Origin: Paenibacillus sp. FSL H8-0079
Lineage (GTDB): Bacteria; Bacillota; Bacilli; Paenibacillales; Paenibacillaceae
Length of the DNA stretch: 64,000 nucleotides
Reading direction: 5' to 3'
NCBI RefSeq assembly: GCF_037991315.1
Contig: NZ_CP150300.1
Span: 3,906,001-3,970,000 of the forward strand
The notes under the pieces are model-generated. The model worked only from the letters and a program-made list of their open reading frames with translations. It was not told the DNA's origin and did no database searches. Below are positions 26,783-37,203 of this stretch, one piece after another. The first letter of the stretch is position 1; each line of letters starts with the position of its first letter. Made by a program: the position numbers and the translations under genes.

Positions 26783-27714
26783 CAAGTCATCTTGGTCATC
26801 AAAACACTAAAGCCTCTACCGGACATTTACTCGCTTTGTTTACTATACTGATCTGGGGAACTACGTTTGTCTCGACGAAGGTTCTACTGATTGACTTTAC
26901 CCCCGTGGAAATTTTATTTTTCCGCTTTCTGATCGGGTATTTGGTACTGTTGCTAATCTATCCACGTTCACTACGGATCGCCTCATTCAGAGAAGAATGG
27001 TTATTTATCGGAGCAGGACTATGCGGGGTGACGTTATATTTTCTCATTGAAAATGTAGCACTGGTGTACACAACGGCTTCCAATGTGGGTGTTATTGTCT
27101 CCATTGCCCCATTCTTCACTGCCGTGCTCGCACACTTCTTCCTGGATGGTGAGAAGTTAACGCGCCGCTTTCTCATCGGATTCGGGATTGCCTTGAGCGG
27201 CATCATACTCATCGCCCTGAACGGCAGTTTCGTTCTGCAACTGAATCCGGTAGGTGATCTGCTTGCTTTCATAGCACCCGCGGTATGGGCGATCTACTCT
27301 GTGTTAATGCGGAAAATTGGCCAGCTTAGTTATCACACCATCGGTGCCACGCGCAAAGTGTTCTTCTATGGTTTAGTCTTAATGCTGCCAGCCTTGTTCC
27401 TGTCTGACTTCCATTTGGATCTTGGCCGTTTTAAGAACCTAACCAATCTCTCTAATTTCCTCTACCTCGGACTGGGTGCCTCCGCATTGTGTTTCGTAAC
27501 CTGGAACCGGACTGTGAATCTTCTTGGAGCTATTAAAGCGAGTGTATATATCTATCTGGTACCTGTCATTACTGTTGTGTCATCTGCACTCATTCTTCGG
27601 GAACAGATAACCTGGGTCATCCTGCTCGGGGCGTTCTTAACCTTATTCGGTTCTTACATTTCAGAGCGAACAGGAAACAAACTCAACAAAAACACTAATC
27701 CGCGTAGCGGTTAG
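26779..27714 (+). CDS. EamA (DMT) family transporter
   Basis: This 311-residue protein has about ten transmembrane helices in two EamA repeats. The first includes LLALFTILIWGTTFVSTKVLL and LIGYLVLLLIYPRSL; the second ends AIKASVYIYLVPVITVVSSALILREQITWVILLGAFLTLFGSYISER. Such proteins are usually metabolite exporters, often of amino acids. It has no strong Shine-Dalgarno and relies on the ATGA overlap with the AraC gene. The 3' end of the gene lies inside the terminator stem. Confidence 0.9.
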   Translation: MTSHLGHQNTKASTGHLLALFTILIWGTTFVSTKVLLIDFTPVEILFFRFLIGYLVLLLIYPRSLRIASFREEWLFIGAGLCGVTLYFLIENVALVYTTASNVGVIVSIAPFFTAVLAHFFLDGEKLTRRFLIGFGIALSGIILIALNGSFVLQLNPVGDLLAFIAPAVWAIYSVLMRKIGQLSYHTIGATRKVFFYGLVLMLPALFLSDFHLDLGRFKNLTNLSNFLYLGLGASALCFVTWNRTVNLLGAIKASVYIYLVPVITVVSSALILREQITWVILLGAFLTLFGSYISERTGNKLNKNTNPRSG

Positions 27715-27732
27715 TGTTTGCTTCATTTTTTA
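27691..27732. terminator. Bidirectional terminator between the EamA gene and rluF
   Basis: A 13-pair stem AACACTAATCCGC/GCGGTTAGTGTT with loop GTA overlaps the EamA stop. T-rich tails exist on both strands. Confidence 0.85.
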
Positions 27733-27784
27733 CTGATAAACTGGAAATCGTGGCTGACCACTGTTGATATGCAGCAGAATTCAT

Positions 27785-28486
27785 TTAGTTTATCTCATTC
27801 AATTGAGACAGCAGAATTCCCAACTCCTCTTGCTCCAGATGACGCCATTGCCCCCGCTCCAGTTGATCCAGCGTAATATTCATAATTCGCACGCGCTCCA
27901 GCTTCAAGACTCGGTACCCCAAGGCTTTGCACATTCTGCGAATCTGCAGATTGAGACCTTGTGTTAGAATAATACGAAATACATTGTCACTTTGCCTATA
28001 CACTTCGCAGGGCTTGGTCACCACATCCAGAATTTCAACTCCTTCCGACATGGACTTTACAAATTCGTCAGTTACGGGTTTGTCTACAGTCACTACATAT
28101 TCTTTATCATGGTTGTGCTCGGAACGCATCATCTTGTTCACAATTCCCCCGTCATTCGTAAGCAAAATCAACCCCTCAGATGCCTTGTCCAGCCTGCCTA
28201 TCGCAAATATGCGAGAAGGATAATTCATATATTGAATGATGTTCCCTTCTACATGTTCTGCTGCTGTGCAGACAATACCAATGGGTTTGTTCAAAGCAAT
28301 GTAGACAGGTTCGCTGTCATTACGAGGAATCTCCTTGCCATCAATGAGTACCACATCATGAGGTTCAACTTCCGCCCCTTTTTCACATACCCTGCCATTG
28401 ATCGTTATGCGTCCAGCTGCAATTAAACGGTTCGTTTCCCTGCGGGAGCAGAATCCCGTTTCACTTATGTATTTGTTAATTAACAT
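27785..28486 (-). CDS. rluF: 23S rRNA pseudouridine synthase RluF-like
   Basis: This 233-residue enzyme converts a 23S rRNA uridine (2604 in E. coli) to pseudouridine. An N-terminal S4 domain (MLINKYISETGFCSRRETNRLIAAGRITING) precedes the catalytic domain. The catalytic Asp100 lies in FAIGRLDKASEGLILLTNDG. The QGLNLQIRRMCKALGYRVLKLERVRIMNI segment matches the RluF/RsuA family and specifically the RluF-type. It is monocistronic. Confidence 0.88.
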   Translation of the reverse strand: MLINKYISETGFCSRRETNRLIAAGRITINGRVCEKGAEVEPHDVVLIDGKEIPRNDSEPVYIALNKPIGIVCTAAEHVEGNIIQYMNYPSRIFAIGRLDKASEGLILLTNDGGIVNKMMRSEHNHDKEYVVTVDKPVTDEFVKSMSEGVEILDVVTKPCEVYRQSDNVFRIILTQGLNLQIRRMCKALGYRVLKLERVRIMNITLDQLERGQWRHLEQEELGILLSQLNEIN

Positions 28487-28749
28487 GTGTCACCACTTCT
28501 CATCTATAGTATTACCACTGGTTCATTGAGTACAGGTACGTTCATTCAGTTCATGCGCGAGTTAGTACCTTGTACTGATTTTCATTCCACATCATCTCAC
28601 TTATAATGTAACGAAGCAATGGATTGTTATCCAAAAATACATCAATAAGCCAAAAAGACATTGTGCACACCTAAAAAGTACGATCTGCACTCTATTGGTT
28701 ACTATGTATGACACGAAGCGCGACATTACGAGAAAAGAAGGAGTTTCCC

Positions 28750-29382
28750 ATGTACAACGTGACTCAAATTACAGTTGATTCTGAGCATCCGAACCAGAAC
28801 TCTGGTATGTGGATTGGCGGAGAACAGGCATACATTCAGGAATGGCCGCTCAATCCGAAAGGTCAGCCCTTGTTACATCTATTCTCCATTGATTGCAATA
28901 AACTCTTGCAGCATGTACATATCCCCTCTTTGCCAGTAGACATGTACATCTCGGTCTTCTCTGTGTATTCGGCTACAGAATACTTTCTGGATCAGGTGAC
29001 ATACACAGGAGATGAGCTGGAATGGAATGAAAATATACTGGCTGGATGTACCTATGTATCGGTAACTTCACAACCGCACACTTCTGTAGGTCCCACAGAA
29101 TGCATCCCTTTAAGTGGAGTGCGTTTCTCGGAAACGTCATTAGCCGAGCAGGATTTCCCTGCCTTTTCGTTTTTCACCTCAACTTTACCCAACGGAGTCC
29201 ATGGAATCGATCATTTGTTAACCCATTATCAACTGGTATGCCAGGTTTATTCCGCAGATTTTCCCGAGCCCTATCAGGACATATTGGGACTTTCTGATGC
29301 CAATGGTTATTTATTTTTACGAAAAGGTCCTGCCTCTGCTGAAGCACCACTAGACGGGCTATTTTTCGTACAGGCTTCTTAG
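28750..29382 (+). CDS. Hypothetical protein, distantly DUF1963/YwqG-like
   Basis: The 210-residue product starts at ATG 28750 (GAAGGAG upstream). I do not recognise it firmly. The pattern GGEQAYIQEWPLNPKGQPLLHLFSIDC followed later by LFFVQ at the extreme C-terminus resembles DUF1963 (YwqG-type) proteins. No signal peptide, membrane helix or catalytic motif is visible. It stands alone between rluF and yjfB with its own hairpin terminator. Confidence 0.6.
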   Translation: MYNVTQITVDSEHPNQNSGMWIGGEQAYIQEWPLNPKGQPLLHLFSIDCNKLLQHVHIPSLPVDMYISVFSVYSATEYFLDQVTYTGDELEWNENILAGCTYVSVTSQPHTSVGPTECIPLSGVRFSETSLAEQDFPAFSFFTSTLPNGVHGIDHLLTHYQLVCQVYSADFPEPYQDILGLSDANGYLFLRKGPASAEAPLDGLFFVQAS

Positions 29383-29410
29383 GATCTGCTCCGAATTGAA
29401 AAATAAACAA

Positions 29411-29450
29411 CCCAAACGGCCTCAATTCGTTAGAATTGGAGCTGTTTGGG
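29411..29450. terminator. Hairpin terminator between the DUF1963-like gene and yjfB
   Basis: A long stem CCCAAAC.../...GTTTGGG with an inner TCAATTC/GAATTGG pairing lies between the two convergent genes. T-rich stretches follow on both sides, stronger on the minus strand. Confidence 0.75.
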
Positions 29451-29497
29451 CTTTGCTTGCTGCAATGTTTTCACTAAAACGCATCGTTCTAATCTGC

Positions 29498-29680
29498 CTA
29501 TACTGAAATATCCAGACTGCTACCCAGATTAGGGTGAGGAGCAGGTACTGACTTCAACATTTCCGCCATCTGCTGACCTTGCTGCTGCGCCATGTCTTTC
29601 GTAATCGACATCACTTGCAAGCTTGCGGACTGAACTACTGAAACTTGGCTCATCGCCATTGATAATGCTGCAATATCCAT
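29498..29680 (-). CDS. yjfB: YjfB family small protein
   Basis: The 60-residue product from ATG 29680 (MDIAALSMAMSQVSVVQSASLQVMSITKDMAQQQGQQMAEML) is a typical YjfB family member. Translation starts eight bases after GGAG; the in-frame GTG nine bases earlier abuts it. In B. subtilis yjfB belongs to the sigma-D (motility) regulon, and a sigma-D-like promoter is visible upstream here. Function is unknown; it may be a flagellum-associated protein. Confidence 0.85.
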   Translation of the reverse strand: MDIAALSMAMSQVSVVQSASLQVMSITKDMAQQQGQQMAEMLKSVPAPHPNLGSSLDISV

Positions 29681-29726
29681 GTTCTGCACTCCTTTCGCTG
29701 TCTGATCACATAGATGTACTTATTAT

Positions 29727-29754
29727 ATATCGGACAGAGAGGAGCAAATGTTGA
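29727..29754 (-). promoter_or_regulatory. Sigma-D-like promoter of yjfB
   Basis: The minus strand reads TCAA, a 16-base spacer, then TCCGATAT, which is seven of eight bases of the sigma-D -10 box GCCGATAT. Confidence 0.5.
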
Positions 29755-29781
29755 AGGAATCACACAACTCTGCTTATATAG

Positions 29782-30642
29782 CTACCCCTCAATCAACCCA
29801 TACTTCACAAAACTGTGATACAATCCATCTTCCTCAACTGTTCCAGTAATATCATCTGCAATGGCTTTCAGTCCTGGCTTCGCATTACCCATGGCAATTC
29901 CGACGTTACAAAACTCCAGCATCTCAGCATCATTCATGCCATCGCCGATGGCGAATGTATCTTGCTGTGACATGCCCAGATGCTCCAACAGATCGGCGAT
30001 CGCAATCGCTTTGTGAATGCCAGGGATCATCAGCTCACCACTTCCTTCACCAAAGATTGGCACGGTGCACTGAATGACTTCAAATTTCCCTTCAAACTCC
30101 TGCTTGATTCGTTCAAACGGGATCACCGAGCTCTCCAGGAAACAGACCTTGTTCACGTCATCTTTATATAGATCCGCTTCTCCATACGTCAATCCGGCAA
30201 TAAACGGGTGCGGTTTCAGCTCCTTCTTCTCTCTGGCTATAGGGTCGTTCTCCACATCGCCATAGATGCGGCGTTCCAGGTGAGGTTGAAGATTGCTACT
30301 CGCATACAGAGCCGAATTGGATTCAAGGTAGAAGTCAATGCCGTGTTCATTGAAGAAATCAACCATGTGTCGAACATCTTCCGCTGTCACTCTTTTGTGA
30401 TAAAGCACATCCTTGCCAAATTCCACATAGCCTCCACCTGCACCAATCAGACCGTCAAATCCAACATCCCAGATGGAATCATAGATTTCTGCTTTGGATC
30501 GGCCTGTACATAAATAGAGCAGATGGCCATTCTCACGAGCCTGTTTGCAAGCCTTCTGTGCTGACAACGGAATACTTCCGTCATCGTCAACCAATGTGCC
30601 ATCAATATCAATAAAAACAATTTTCCGCTTCGTTGCGTTCAT
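29782..30642 (-). CDS. Cof-type HAD-IIB family hydrolase
   Basis: The 286-residue product starts at ATG 30642 (MNATKRKIVFIDIDGTLVDDDG); GGGGG lies eight bases upstream. Catalytic Asp12 and Asp14 sit in DIDGTL. The C2B cap follows, and motif III/IV is AIGDGMNDAEMLEFCNVGIAMGNA. Members dephosphorylate sugar phosphates or flavin precursors; the substrate is not predictable. Neighbours give no clue. Confidence 0.92.
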   Translation of the reverse strand: MNATKRKIVFIDIDGTLVDDDGSIPLSAQKACKQARENGHLLYLCTGRSKAEIYDSIWDVGFDGLIGAGGGYVEFGKDVLYHKRVTAEDVRHMVDFFNEHGIDFYLESNSALYASSNLQPHLERRIYGDVENDPIAREKKELKPHPFIAGLTYGEADLYKDDVNKVCFLESSVIPFERIKQEFEGKFEVIQCTVPIFGEGSGELMIPGIHKAIAIADLLEHLGMSQQDTFAIGDGMNDAEMLEFCNVGIAMGNAKPGLKAIADDITGTVEEDGLYHSFVKYGLIEG

Positions 30643-30802
30643 CTGTTTAGCCCCCATCATGTATGTTGTCTATGTCTAACCGAGCGAGTGCCGACAGGCA
30701 TTTTCCCTTATACAAAATTACCGATTCCGTGGTGTTCGCTGATCAATCAATTTCTCCAAAAATCCAGCAAAAGAATCCGCGTATCAAAATAGTAACCAAT
30801 GG

Positions 30803-31333
30803 TCACCTACATGCCAACTTGTCCATATGTACGGTTTGCCAGTTATCATTCTGCTCAGCAATAACCGTAAAACCTTGGCGTTTCCAGAAATCTACTGCCC
30901 CTGGCAAGAAGCGATGTGTATGCAAATACAGTGTCGTATAGTGCATTTCCTTTACTGCATTCTCCAGTTCCTTTACCAGCATTGAACCAATGCCATATCT
31001 GCGATACGCAGGATCCACATAACATTTCACAATTTCGGCTGCAGACTGGGCTTCATATCGTCCTTCCACGGCTTCAATTCGTCCATCATATGGCAAAATC
31101 CCAATAGACCCGACGATTCCCGCATCCCCCATCTCTGCAACAAGAAAGATCGCGCATTCTGAATCCAGATAATGTTCTCTGAACTGCTCGAAGTCCGCAG
31201 GCAATCTTGTATGATCCATCATGGGAAATACTTCTCTACGTACACGCATGGCAAAATCAATGGCATCATGAACCTGCTGTTCCTGAACAACTGCTACTGT
31301 CGGTATAATCTGAAGTTGTGTCAAAAAATCCAC
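30803..31333 (-). CDS. GNAT family N-acetyltransferase
   Basis: This 176-residue protein carries the acetyl-CoA pyrophosphate-binding motif in CYVDPAYRRYGIGSMLVKELENAVKEM. A late FWKRQGF block follows, as in many GNATs. The start is GTG at 31333 with AAGGA upstream. An extra N-terminal segment of about 25 residues precedes the core. The acceptor substrate is unknown. Confidence 0.85.
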   Translation of the reverse strand: MDFLTQLQIIPTVAVVQEQQVHDAIDFAMRVRREVFPMMDHTRLPADFEQFREHYLDSECAIFLVAEMGDAGIVGSIGILPYDGRIEAVEGRYEAQSAAEIVKCYVDPAYRRYGIGSMLVKELENAVKEMHYTTLYLHTHRFLPGAVDFWKRQGFTVIAEQNDNWQTVHMDKLACR

Positions 31334-31542
31334 GTTCCTTATCCTGTGTATTTGGAGCTATCTTTTGGCCTTTTCTGAACCTGTTCCATGCCAGATCCGC
31401 TCTCTTCATTTCATCTTACCGAATTTATCCCGCCCTATCAATCTATCTACACGACAAACCAAATTGAAAGAGTGCCCGCGCAGTCTGATAGAGTTCACAT
31501 ACGATAAGGCGTGTCACAAACTATATTAGAGGGGGAACGCTC

Positions 31543-32700
31543 ATGTGGTTATGGTTAGGTGTTTTTGCTATCATTGTGCTAGCAATCGGGTTCGTATATC
31601 GTTATCTGGACCATCGTGCAGAGAGCAAGTTTCATCCTCATGCTCCCAAGCAGCTCTTAGTCAAATTCAAGGAAGGTACGCCCCCAGATGAGATGCACAC
31701 CTTTCACAAAAAAGGGAGATGTAAGGTCGCTGAGACCTATGAAGATTTAGGATGGTACCGTGTGGAATCCTGCAAAAAAATGCACCGAATGCTGAAACAT
31801 TACAAAGATCATGAGCTTATTGAACATGCAGAGCCGAATTACCTCGTTGAGACATCCTTCACTCCCAATGACCCTTTCTTTCCTTATCAGTATAACCTGC
31901 CCAAAATCAATGCACCCGCTGCATGGGATATTACTCAGAGTAACAGCTCTGTCAAAATCGCCATTATCGATACAGGTGTACAGTTGAACCACCCAGAATT
32001 GGCCTCCAAGCTCCTCCCCGGTTACGATTATGTCGATTATGATAATATCCCCGAGGACGGAAACGGCCATGGCACTCATGTAGCTGGGATCGCTGCCTCC
32101 GTTACCAACAATGGTGTAGGGATCGCAGGCGTTGCACCGCTCGCATCCATCGTTCCGCTCCGTGTACTGGATAACAACGGGCAAGGAACGGTAGGCAATG
32201 TCGGTAACGGGCTTGTTTTTGCTGCCAACAATGGTATCCAGGTAGTCAACCTGAGCTTGGGTGGACCAGCGGGTGATGCTTTCCTTCAAGCCGCCGTACA
32301 GTATGCATGGGATCGTGGAGCCGTGATTATTGCTGCAGCTGGTAACGACAACACTTCATTCCCCATCGTACCCGCATCGTATCCCAACGTAATCGCTGTT
32401 GCTTCAACCAACCTTTCCGATCTCAAATCCAATTTCTCCAACTACGGCTCTTGGGTTGATATGGCTGCAACGGGGGATACCATATTATCCACATATCTGG
32501 GCGGTTCCTATGCCTATCTTAGTGGCACATCTATGGCTGCACCTCATGTGGCCGGAGCCGCTGCATTGCTCGCTGCACAAGGGAAAACAAATGCTCAGAT
32601 TCGGGATGCGTTATGCTTCGCTTCTGATCCGGTATCAGGCTCTGGGATCTATTGGACGTATGGGCGACTCAATGCCTATCAAAGTTTGCAGGTACCATAA
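31543..32700 (+). CDS. Membrane-anchored S8 subtilisin-like serine protease
   Basis: The 385-residue protein has an N-terminal transmembrane anchor (residues about 2-20). An I9-like propeptide region (about 35-100, QLLVKFKEGTPP...LIEHAEPNYLVE) precedes a subtilase catalytic domain. The triad is Asp143 (IIDTG), His176 (GHGTHVAG) and Ser330 (GTSMAAPHVAG), with the oxyanion Asn in AAAGND. It resembles thermitase-type proteases. The start has AGAGGGGG upstream. It is probably surface-attached or released after processing. Confidence 0.92.
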   Translation: MWLWLGVFAIIVLAIGFVYRYLDHRAESKFHPHAPKQLLVKFKEGTPPDEMHTFHKKGRCKVAETYEDLGWYRVESCKKMHRMLKHYKDHELIEHAEPNYLVETSFTPNDPFFPYQYNLPKINAPAAWDITQSNSSVKIAIIDTGVQLNHPELASKLLPGYDYVDYDNIPEDGNGHGTHVAGIAASVTNNGVGIAGVAPLASIVPLRVLDNNGQGTVGNVGNGLVFAANNGIQVVNLSLGGPAGDAFLQAAVQYAWDRGAVIIAAAGNDNTSFPIVPASYPNVIAVASTNLSDLKSNFSNYGSWVDMAATGDTILSTYLGGSYAYLSGTSMAAPHVAGAAALLAAQGKTNAQIRDALCFASDPVSGSGIYWTYGRLNAYQSLQVP

Positions 32701-32757
32701 TGCACCTACTCTCAATCATGATTGCATGAAGCGAGCCTACCCTTCTATTTCCACAAA

Positions 32758-32799
32758 TTAAAAAACCAAGGAACATCTATACGTTAGATGTCCTTGATT
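32758..32799. terminator. Terminator between the subtilase and RidA genes
   Basis: The stem CAAGG-ACATCTA/TAGATGT-CCTTG (one bulge) is followed by a run of T residues on the minus strand. It terminates the RidA gene and may also serve the convergent subtilase gene. Confidence 0.8.
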
Positions 32800-32819
32800 T
32801 GGATGAAATGTAGTTGATA

Positions 32820-33218
32820 TTAGACTTTTGCTGCCCAAAGTTCTATCTCAATTTTTATCTCTGGTAGACCCAACTCCGTAATATATCCAATCGTCATTGC
32901 AGGATAATCATTACCGAATAACTGTCCCCACTCGGCATAAAAGAAATCCCAATCGATTTTCTCGGTAGCCCATACGTTCACTTTGATAATATGTTCAGCA
33001 TCTAAACGCTCCGATTCGAGCACTGTTTTAATATTATTAAATGTATTAGTGACTTGCTCATTCAGACTGTCAGGAAAGCGTCCGCTAGGATCTGCTCCAA
33101 TCTGACCTGAAGTCACAAATAGCTCTGCGTTCCTTGGGATTCTTGTAATATGCGTGTACTGTCCTACAGGAGCTGGCATGTTGGATGGATTTGTTCTCGT
33201 AATTTTGTCGTTTTTCAT
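32820..33218 (-). CDS. RidA family protein
   Basis: This 132-residue protein begins at ATG 33218 (MKNDKITRTNPSNMPAPVGQYTHITRIPRNAELFVTSGQIGADPSGRFP) with GAGG eight bases upstream. The longer frame upstream has no ribosome-binding site. Family blocks are VKVNVWATEKIDWDFFYAEWGQLFGNDYPAMTIGYI and IEIELWAAK. RidA proteins deaminate reactive enamine/imine intermediates; the usual Arg of the RidA active site is not evident, so it may be a divergent subgroup. A promoter, a palindrome and a 21-codon frame precede it. Confidence 0.88.
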   Translation of the reverse strand: MKNDKITRTNPSNMPAPVGQYTHITRIPRNAELFVTSGQIGADPSGRFPDSLNEQVTNTFNNIKTVLESERLDAEHIIKVNVWATEKIDWDFFYAEWGQLFGNDYPAMTIGYITELGLPEIKIEIELWAAKV

Positions 33219-33306
33219 TATGATTACCTCGTCATTCCTAAGATTTTTCTGCGTTATTTCATAGTTTTCTTCCGATTTTGGGCAGACTTCACCCTTGGAA
33301 TAGATT

Positions 33307-33372
33307 CTAGAAAAAGACAGCAGTGGAGTATCCATATCCCGAAGATATAAACGCAAGCGATTTTTTCTTCAT
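33307..33372 (-). CDS. Possible 21-residue leader ORF before the RidA gene
   Basis: ATG 33372 follows GGGGGAG at nine bases and encodes MKKKSLAFISSGYGYSTAVFF before a stop. It lies between the promoter and the RidA gene. It could be a leader peptide or the truncated start of a lost gene. No homology is claimed. Confidence 0.3.
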   Translation of the reverse strand: MKKKSLAFISSGYGYSTAVFF

Positions 33373-33399
33373 AATTGGATGCTCCCCCTTCTTAAGTGA

Positions 33400-33450
33400 C
33401 AAGATTATCTTGATTTATTTATTATATCTAATAGCTACATCATGGGTCAA
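33400..33450 (-). promoter_or_regulatory. Promoter and palindromic operator of the RidA transcript
   Basis: On the minus strand TTGACC is separated by 18 bases from TATAAT (33421-33450). Just downstream lies the perfect palindrome CAAGAT-N-ATCTTG (33400-33412), well placed for a repressor. Confidence 0.65.
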
Positions 33451-33466
33451 ATTCATTCCTTCATAA

Positions 33467-33504
33467 ACAAAGAGCAATCCCGTAATAACGTGACTGCTCT
33501 TTGT
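33467..33504 (-). terminator. Terminator of the locus A GH1 gene
   Basis: The ten-pair stem ACAAAGAGCA/TGCTCTTTGT has an 18-base loop and lies 28 bases after the GH1 stop. The minus-strand tail is only moderately T-rich. Confidence 0.6.
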
Positions 33505-33531
33505 CTTTTCCACAACGTCGGACACCTTGTA

Positions 33532-35004
<1,473 letters not shown>

Positions 35005-35008
35005 TCAA

Positions 35009-36922
35009 TTAGCTTAAAACCGTGATCAATTTATCTTTCTCATGAACGGATGCATCTTTGGTTCCTACAACGTCCAGATATTTTGAAGTATTAGTGACAA
35101 TGATCGGTGTAACCGTTTCATACCCTGCATCCTTAATCGCTTGCAGATCAAACTCAACAATCAGATCGCCTGCATTAACACGGTCTCCGTCTTTCACATG
35201 TGTTGTAAAATGTTGACCTTTCAGCTTCACTGTATCCTGTCCAATATGGATCAGCATCTCTACACCATCATCGCTTACAAGACCAATGGCATGTTTGGTA
35301 CGATATACGGTTTGAACGACACCTGTGATTGGAGATACCACTCTGCCACTGGTTGGACGAATCGCAATCCCTTTACCCATGTGCTCTCCTGCAAACGTTA
35401 CGTCATTAATTTCTTTCAGTGCAACAACCTCACCAGCCATTGGGCTTACGATTTCGTATCTGCTGTTCGGGTTTGGATCAAGTACAGGTGCTGGAGCTGG
35501 TGTAGCTTCTACTTTGTCTTTGAATCCAACCACGTATGTCAGAATAAAACCAAGGATGAACGCGATACCACATGCTACCAGAGCCATATAGAATCCGGAA
35601 TCAACGCCTGTTGCTTTATTAATGAAGCTTGGGAATCCGAACACACCCAGTCCACCAAAGATGTATAATTTCGAACCGGCCAATCCCAAGATACCGCCAC
35701 CGATACCACCTGCAATACAGCTCATGATAAACGGTTTTTTCAGTGGAAGTGTCAAACCATAGATAGCTGGCTCAGTTACACCGAAGATACCCGATATGAA
35801 GGCAGGAATACCTAATGATTTCAATTTCGTGTTTTTGGTTTTCAACATCACTGCAAGTACAGCACCCGTTTGAGCGAAAGAAGCAGCGAATGACATCGCA
35901 ACCACCGGGTCAGCACCGGATGTGCTTAGGTTGAGAAGCATAACCGGCACGAGTCCCCAGTGAAGTCCAAACAGTACAAACACTTGCCACAATCCACCGA
36001 TAATCAAGCCTGTTGCAACTGGACTTAAGTCGTAGATACCTGTTGCTCCTGCACCAATCAATTGGCCTGCCCAAGTGGACACTGGACCAATCAGAATGAA
36101 CGTTGCTGGAACGATAACGAGCAAAGTAAAGAATGGAACAAGGAACGTGCTAACGACTTTAGGAATAACATTTTTGAAGAATCTTTCAATTTTCACTGCG
36201 AAGAATGTAGCGATAATGATCGGAATAACCGATGTTGAATAGCTCATCAAAATTACCGGAATACCCAGGAACGTAATGTGAATTGGTGATTCAAACAACG
36301 TACCTGTAAACAAAGTGTACAATGGATCTCCCGCAGTCAAGCCGGACAGCGTAGGATAAACTAACGAAGCACCTACCGCCATACCCAGGAACGGTGAGCC
36401 GCCAAACTTCTTGATTGCCGTGTAACCCAGGAAGATTGGGAAGAAGTAGAACAGACAGTCACCGGTTGCATTCAACAGTTGGTACGTTCCGGAAGTATCT
36501 GTAATCCATCCAAATGATAAAAACATGGCTGTGAAACCTTTGATCATACCTGTTGCAGCCAGCAAACCGAGTAGTGGTGTGAACACACCGGAGATCATGT
36601 CGATAAATCGACTGAACAAACCAACTTTCTTGCCTGAGTTGTCTGCTTCCTCCTCAAACTGACCTTCGCTCGGGAAATTACCCGCTTTAACAACTGCTTT
36701 ATATACATCCGGCACTTCGTTGCCGATAACGACTTGATATTGTCCACCACTTTGCATGACGGTAATAACACCTGGCAGATTTTTAAGTTCCTCTGTTTTG
36801 GCTACGCTTTCATTTTTCAGTTTAAACCGTAGTCTTGTTACACAATGGAATACACTGTTTACGTTCTCACGACCACCTACACGTGTCAGAATATCCTTAG
36901 CCAATTGATCGTAGTTGCTCAT
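35009..36922 (-). CDS. bglP: Beta-glucoside PTS transporter EIIBCA, PTS-1 (locus A)
   Basis: This 637-residue three-domain PTS permease imports and phosphorylates beta-glucosides. EIIB carries the phosphocysteine Cys27 (VFHCVTRLRF). EIIC spans about residues 105-470 with about ten helices (GVFTPLLGLLAATGMIKGF, FGVTEPAIYGLTLPLKKPF). EIIA is C-terminal with the phosphohistidine in LIHIGQDTVKLKG. It is strongly similar to PTS-2 just upstream, suggesting tandem duplication. Control is through its own promoter, a cre-like box and two RATs. GAGGGAG precedes the ATG. Confidence 0.94.
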   Translation of the reverse strand: MSNYDQLAKDILTRVGGRENVNSVFHCVTRLRFKLKNESVAKTEELKNLPGVITVMQSGGQYQVVIGNEVPDVYKAVVKAGNFPSEGQFEEEADNSGKKVGLFSRFIDMISGVFTPLLGLLAATGMIKGFTAMFLSFGWITDTSGTYQLLNATGDCLFYFFPIFLGYTAIKKFGGSPFLGMAVGASLVYPTLSGLTAGDPLYTLFTGTLFESPIHITFLGIPVILMSYSTSVIPIIIATFFAVKIERFFKNVIPKVVSTFLVPFFTLLVIVPATFILIGPVSTWAGQLIGAGATGIYDLSPVATGLIIGGLWQVFVLFGLHWGLVPVMLLNLSTSGADPVVAMSFAASFAQTGAVLAVMLKTKNTKLKSLGIPAFISGIFGVTEPAIYGLTLPLKKPFIMSCIAGGIGGGILGLAGSKLYIFGGLGVFGFPSFINKATGVDSGFYMALVACGIAFILGFILTYVVGFKDKVEATPAPAPVLDPNPNSRYEIVSPMAGEVVALKEINDVTFAGEHMGKGIAIRPTSGRVVSPITGVVQTVYRTKHAIGLVSDDGVEMLIHIGQDTVKLKGQHFTTHVKDGDRVNAGDLIVEFDLQAIKDAGYETVTPIIVTNTSKYLDVVGTKDASVHEKDKLITVLS

Positions 36923-36965
36923 TGTAATTCTCCCTCTCTAAGTAAACTCCCCATGCTTTTGAAAC

Positions 36966-37047
36966 AAAGAAAACCTGAACTACTGAACATACACAACGTA
37001 CCGGAACATCCGGAAATCAGTCGTGTTATTCAGCAATTCAGGTTTTG
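36966..37047 (-). terminator. Intrinsic terminator in the PTS-1 leader
   Basis: Arms AAAACCTGAA (37038-37047 side) and TTCAGGTTTT (about 36969-36979) form the stem. A T-rich tail runs toward PTS-1. The 5' arm overlaps the proximal RAT, the standard antitermination design. Confidence 0.8.
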
Positions 37048-37066
37048 CCCTTAACGGTTGCAACCC
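37041..37066 (-). promoter_or_regulatory. Proximal (short) RAT of PTS-1
   Basis: This 26-base LicT-type antiterminator begins GGGTTGCAACC and ends GGGCAAAACC on the minus strand. It is three bases shorter than the usual 29. Its 3' end overlaps the terminator stem. Confidence 0.75.
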
Positions 37067-37146
37067 TGTAAGGCTGTACACATTTGTATTCAGTTACTTC
37101 ATTAACTAAAGTAAGTTGCAATCAACCTAGAGACCATGGTGGTCGG

Positions 37147-37175
37147 AATTGCCTGATTGAACAGTTACAACCCGA
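37147..37175 (-). promoter_or_regulatory. Distal RAT of PTS-1
   Basis: This 29-base RAT begins GGGTTGTAACTG and ends CAGGCAATTCC on the minus strand. It lies between the promoter and the proximal RAT. A weak downstream pairing is the only candidate terminator. Confidence 0.7.
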
Positions 37176-37179
37176 TTGA

Positions 37180-37193
37180 TGTATGCGCTTACT
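37180..37193 (+). promoter_or_regulatory. cre-like CcpA box at the PTS-1 promoter
   Basis: TGTATGCGCTTACT matches the cre consensus at 12 of 14 positions and lies just downstream of the predicted start. That position is suited to CcpA repression. Confidence 0.55.
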
Positions 37194-37203
37194 TCTTGAA
37201 CTC

